A stretch of 64,000 nt of DNA. Source: Ochotona curzoniae. Taxonomy: Eukaryota; Chordata; Mammalia; Lagomorpha; Ochotonidae. The notes under the pieces were generated by a model. That model saw nothing but the letters and a program-made list of their open reading frames with translations. It had not been told where the DNA came from and did not search any database. Shown here piece by piece: positions 59,418-64,000 of this stretch (position 1 is its first letter; the number at the start of each line of letters is the position of its first letter). The translations under genes were made by a program, and so were the position numbers. The stretch spans positions 15,574,707 to 15,638,706 of the forward strand of contig NW_024467121.1 of the NCBI RefSeq assembly GCF_017591425.1. Reading direction: 5' to 3'.

Positions 59418-59775
59418 TGTATGGAATCTTAAATGGCATATTAATCACTAGGAAAAACCTTCCCTGAATCTCAGTATTTTTTTTGGCTAATATACTTTAA
59501 CAAATACTTTTACAACTTTATAGTTGAGGGAAAAAAGAAGGACATTTTGGACCCTTGGGTGTGTCTTTATATCGAAAAAGGTTTTGTCCTCTAATACAGA
59601 AATTTGTTTATTAATTAAACTCTGAAATGCAAGGGCCTATGATATGAAGTGTTAGGAGAGAGGAACATAAATAAGGATTTTAATGTTATAGCTTTTATCT
59701 CATTATCCCAGTAATAAGAAATATTGATGAGATCAATGCAATGGGTTGAAAAATAAACAGATTAAAGATACATTT
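59418..59775. other. Non-coding, no feature seen
   Basis: AT-rich spacer. Confidence 0.4.
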
Positions 59776-60088
59776 AGTCCCCAACATGATAGCCTAGAGC
59801 TAAATCACCATCTTAGAAGTGTTAAGGTGTATATGGGTACCAGTTCATGTTCTAGATGCTCTACCTCCCATCCAGCTCCCTGCTTGTGGCCTGGAAAGGC
59901 AGTAGAGGATGGCCCAAATCCTTGGGTCCTGCATTCATGTGGGAAACCTGGAGGAATCCCCAGGCTCCTGGCTTCAGATGGGCTCAGCTACAGCTACTTG
60001 TGAAGTGAATCAGTGGACAGAAGATTTTTCTTTCTCCTCTATAAATTTGCCTTTCCAAGAAAATAAAATAAAACCTTTAGAAAAAAAA
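59776..60088 (+). mobile_element. C-SINE, diverged head
   Basis: The head is decayed (CCCCAACATGATAGCCTAGA), but the body is clear: CCCATCCAGCTCCCTGCTTG, GGCCTGGAAAGGCAGTAGAG, GATGGCCCAAATCCTTGGG, CCAGGCTCCTGGCTTCAGAT, TGAATCAGTGGACAGAAG and TTTGCCTTTCCAAGAAAATA. Confidence 0.88.
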
Positions 60089-62232
60089 CCTTTAAAATTT
60101 ATAAGACAAAAACCTTCTTTGCAAACTATCAAATTGGTCAAGTTGTATATATTTTGTATGCTGATTAACTGAAGGATTCAATTCAATTAGACTACTAATA
60201 GAACTGAATTAGAAATGAGGCATTATTAGAAACTAAAGCTACTTGGGAAAAAGTAAAGAAAGTAAAATATATTATTAATCTAACCATATTTTACTTTTCC
60301 ATATCCCTTGTGTCTTAAAATCCAAAGAGCTTAAAAGTTTGCACATAAATGTGTTCCTAGTCATTGTTTTTATCTAGCAGCCCAAAATTCTTCTGTGAAT
60401 TACCAGGAATTGCTCAAATACTCTTTGCTGAAAAAAAAAAAACATCTCTTTGCTTTAAAACAATATTTTATTACAAATTAAGTGGGGGAATATTCTTTTT
60501 ATCCAAATGTTTGAAAGTACAAGAAAAACTAAGGAACAAATAAGGCAAAAATGTAACAACGTTCTGTTTGAAATTATTCCACATCTTAGGACTGAAGACT
60601 GGCAGGTCTGTGTTATTTTAAGATTGGTTACAAATACAAGTAATTTAATAAGACAGCTTGTTTCTAGTTTTTGTGCACTATTCAGCCCCAATCCTTCCCT
60701 TTCTGTATACCAATCTAGAGGCCAAACACAGGTCAAATTTGCAGGACAAGTGCTCGTAATATAAGTTGCTAGGGAAGGTTAAGAAGCTAGTGTTGGGCCA
60801 CTCTCTGGCTCCTTGTTTTTTTGTTGAGGGAAAGAGAGCATTGATTGAGGTATTTCAAAGCATTGTAGCCTAGTACACTTCCAATTTCTCAGCCCAAGTG
60901 GAGAAAGCATTTGGAAATAAGAAGTTCATTACCTCAATGTAAGAGTTTTCATGTGGTTTGTCAAGGCCCGTTTATTAATAAGAGTAAATTAATGTCACAA
61001 ATATTGAAGGTAGAATAGCATTTTTACCATACTTCATGAATGTATTAGGCCATGCAATTGCGGTGGAGACATAGCTATAGTATCATCAGCAGGGATATTC
61101 CCAGATGCAGAAGACATTAAAGGTTCGAAGACCAGTTAACTAAAAGTCAAACTGCAAGGACTTCATAAATAATTGCTTACTCATTTCTATGACGCAGACA
61201 GATTTGTGAGAACCTGTTCTTTCTGTGGAAGATGAGAGTCCCTCCACCTCCCACTCCCCACCCATAAATCCATGTTGGAACAAAAATCTCATCTCTTTTC
61301 TCCGTTAGTTTCCAAAGAGTAGAAATCTGCTATGCTTGATGAGTCTGTCCTACCTTCTATGAGGTTGCAATCAATTCTTCCTTCAATAGCTACTACTATG
61401 AATGGGATGTCCGTGTGGAACTTGACAGAAGCATATTTTATTTAGATTATGTGTGAATTATGATGACTTCGGTAACTTGCTTACCTTTTTAATTAGGTAC
61501 AGATATAACAGACATAAACTAAAGAAAGGAAACTTGGCCTTGGGAGACAATGCTTAAATTAAAATCTTGCTTTTAGGTCTTTGGAGAAAGATCCAATCCA
61601 TCTTGGAGATGTGAAAATAGATTCTACTTTCCTTGCCTTGCACGGTGAGGCATTAAAGACAGGTAATGAATTTTTGTGGACTATATGTGGGTTGCTATCA
61701 CTTTCAAAAATTCTGCCACCAGTCAGTTTTTTTTTCACTTTCTGAAAATGGAAAAAAAATCAGTTTGTGCTGCTGAATTTTGAAAATAAATAAGGAAGAT
61801 ATATTGCTTGAAAAAAAAAAAGAATTTGTAAGTTAGACATATGTGAAATGCCTAAGATTAATATCATCATTCAACTGAGTTCATGGAAAATGAAATGATT
61901 AAAATATCTGTTTTGAGGAAACACTTTGGATAAAGGCCTGATGATAGAGTGACTTTTTAATAAGGCAAAGGTCATTACAAACCCGAAGGAAAGTGTATGT
62001 ATAGGGGTGTTCTAGTCCTCTTAATAGTTTTTGGAAATCTTCATCATCTCACATCTGATTTTCAATTCCCTTAAGAAACACAAATTTATCAGTTTTCCAT
62101 ACAGCTTTTTCCCACTATGAATGGAAGACTTATAATCTGCCATTGATTTGATAATTTGAGTAAGAGATCAGTGGTTCATGTTTCCTAATAACACTTTTGG
62201 AGTAATTTCTGACTAGCACTTTTTTTTTTGCC
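60089..62232. other. Non-coding, no feature seen
   Basis: AT-rich sequence with short A-runs. No gene or clear repeat family recognised. Confidence 0.45.
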
Positions 62233-62532
62233 TCTTATTTATTTTAAAGGTATATTTTACAGAGAGAAAAAATCATCCATCTACTTGTTCACTCCCCAAA
62301 TGACTGCAATGGCTAGAGATAGGCTGATTTGAAGACAGGAGCTAAGCACTTCTTCCTGGTGTCCCATGCTGGTTTGGGGGCCCAGAAATTTAACCATTCT
62401 CTGCTGTCCTCCTAAGCTGTGAGCAAGCAGTTGAATCAGAAGCAAAGTAACTGGGACATGGATTGGAGCACATATGGGATTTTGGCACCAAAGGTCATGT
62501 GTTAGCCGGCTACACCACTTGTATAAACCCCA
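62233..62532 (-). mobile_element. Old C-SINE
   Basis: Reversed order: TTATTTATTTTAAAGGTATA, TTACAGAGAGAAAAAATC, CTTGTTCACTCCCCAAATGA, CTGCAATGGCTAGAGATAGG, GACAGGAGCTAAGCACTTC, GTGTCCCATGCTGGTTTGG, ACATATGGGATTTTGGCACC and head GTTAGCCGGCTACACCACTT. Confidence 0.82.
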
Positions 62533-62709
62533 CAGCTTTCTTTTCGAGGTTTAATTCAGTCGCTAGTCTAGCGTATAAATGTTCTCAATATGAATATCAA
62601 ATGGTATATTGAATAAAGTTACTTTCTCCCCATTGACTCTGTGGACAATGTAGTTAGATACTTGTCACAGAGGAATTGACAGGACCCAGATAGAAAATGA
62701 CTGTCCTGT
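62533..62709. other. Non-coding spacer
   Basis: No recognisable feature. Confidence 0.4.
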
Positions 62710-62850
62710 ATTCAAAAGTCCTGCTGTGATGCTTGCCTTGAATGATCCTGGACCTGCCATTAAATCTACAATTTGCTTTGTGTATTTATAAAATGGGGTT
62801 GGATTAATGCCAGAATAGGTATCCCATAGATGAGTGTTGAATGTATTTTC
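62710..62850 (+). mobile_element. MIR-like fragment
   Basis: GATCCTGGACCTGCCATTAA, TTTATAAAATGGGGTTGGAT, TAATGCCAGAATAGG follow the middle of the plus-strand MIR core. Weak. Confidence 0.4.
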
Positions 62851-64000
62851 CTTCTATTCCTAAATTCTCTAATTCTATAACTATTCTTATTTTAAAGTTA
62901 CAGAATCTCAGGGTGAAACTAAATCTTCATTTATACTAGTTCAACTGTGAACAACATTTCCTCCATTTGCAGTCAAGATGATGGAAAGAAACACTGGAAG
63001 AAAAAGCAGGTGTTTTAGTTACAAAGGCAATTTATTTTCTCTCGTTTATGTTATAAATGATAAAATATCCTCAGAAATTTTGAATTTGATTACAAAGTAA
63101 AACTTATGTGTGTGTGTGTGTACCTTTCAAAACTTTGCATAAAATTTGGCCCAGACAGGGATTTGGCTAATTGGTGGTTATCTTGAAAGGGCTCCAGACA
63201 CTCCTGATTTGTCATACATTTGGTTTTTTAATTAAAACAGGAAATACTGAAGCAGATTAAAATAGAAACAGCAACAAAGCAGTATTTTCCAAACATGAAT
63301 GCAAGATTGGTTTGAAGTGCAGGGGATTTCCATGACCAAAAACTTTTTTCATTTCCCTAATTTCATTTGAATTGTTTTCCTAATCTGGAATTGTGATATC
63401 TCACTGACAGGAGCTGATGAAAGATGAGCAGGTGACGAATAGATGCCTCAGGAGGAAATGAAGTTGATGTTCACTCCCAAGGGAGGGGCTTGGTGCAGCT
63501 GAAGAATGCCCAGGAGCCACAGGGCTTGTTGTTCACTGTTTTTGTTTTGTTTTTGAAGAACATTTCAACTGTGCCACATATTTGTGGCATCATGCCCATG
63601 CTCAGTGCAGGGATTTGATTGATAAAGTTCCCACTAGATTAGCCCTTGAGGCTGGGCTTAGCATCTGGAGCCAGGGCATGGGATCCTGTTTTTATATCAC
63701 TGGTGAAAAATTGTTCTCTGCAAATCTGCAGAGAGACCAAGAATGTTCTTTCATCAAGCAAATAATTGATTTGGGCATTGTTTCATTACCTTCTGTATTA
63801 TTTTCCATTTCAGATGGAGAGTGAATTAGTACTTCCCAAGAAGCAAATGCCTTTTAGGAAATACTTTACTATTATTCTTACTAATTTTTCATGATATGGC
63901 TTTATAGGCACATGGATTTTCCCTCCACTCAGCCCTCTCATCCTCCACTGTTTGGTCCCTCGTCGTTACAGTAGTAAGTGCTTCAGCAGCAGTCACATGT
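62851..64000. other. Non-coding; short (TG)n at 63106-63121
   Basis: No gene recognised. An 80-codon plus frame at 63582-63824 has no recognisable domain. A pure TG run of eight units lies at 63106-63121. Confidence 0.4.

Noticed and set aside
59211..59467. Phe/Ser/Pro/Leu-rich frames resembling membrane proteins
   Set aside because: Translated (TTCC/CTTTT)n tract in two frames.
58572..59548. An 18-base phrase (AAAAAAGAAGGACATTTT) repeated at 58572-58589 and 59531-59548
   Set aside because: Low-complexity A-rich start, no extension on either side; probably coincidence.
61577..61645. Possible 69-bp exon between CTTTTAG and GTGAGG
   Set aside because: Splice-like borders are present, but there is no recognisable protein, no partner exon, and such matches are common by chance.

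Overview
The window is mammalian nuclear DNA from a lagomorph, most likely a pika (Ochotona). The main reason is a family of tRNA-derived SINEs of the lagomorph C-SINE type, present on both strands. They carry the internal phrases TGGCCTGGGAAAGCAG, GGGAGTGAATCA and GGAAGATCTTCCTCTC and an A-rich tail after TTTCCAATAAAA. The youngest copies read like the pika form, but that species call comes from memory of the family, not from a search. No intact protein-coding gene was recognised. Every long reading frame I examined lies in a repeat or is of a length expected by chance in AT-rich DNA, so the window looks like an intergenic region or the inside of a very large intron.

Layout. At 1-15570 there is an L1 3' end at the left edge, several SINEs (1277, 7593, 7972, 14303), MIR fragments and two dinucleotide tracts. 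At 15571-18050 a CA microsatellite is followed by about 1.9 kb of G-rich degenerate tandem repeat with a higher-order spacing near 420 bp, then a 0.5-kb flank ending in an A-rich tract. At 18051-25050 there are MIRs, a CR1/L3-type LINE fossil (22050-22310) and a SINE with a near-perfect 17-bp target-site duplication (22866-23178). At 25154-25852 lies a GAPDH processed pseudogene on the minus strand with an internal deletion of about 95 codons. At 27925-31030 several old L1 pieces lie in both orientations, one split by a SINE. At 34185-41880 there are SINEs of several ages, the youngest at 37589-37932 with an exact 17-bp duplication, and an L2/MIR pair. At 44400-48000 there are two L1 pieces and a second, oppositely oriented block of the G-rich repeat family. 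At 49218-49500 is one minus-strand open frame that could be an exon or a decayed gene piece. At 50985-64000 there are more L1, MIR, MER5-like and SINE copies.

The most unusual structure is at 55958-56081. A 124-bp block inside an old SINE is an inverted, gap-free copy (115 of 124 bases identical) of ordinary sequence 2 kb away at 57982-58105. It replaces the middle of the SINE. This looks like a local templated insertion made during repair. All nine mismatches fall in one half of the block.

I saw no CRISPR, operon, bacterial, viral or toxin gene content, and no evidence for a new multi-gene system. Family names were assigned by recognising consensus phrases, so element boundaries are approximate unless a duplication fixes them.
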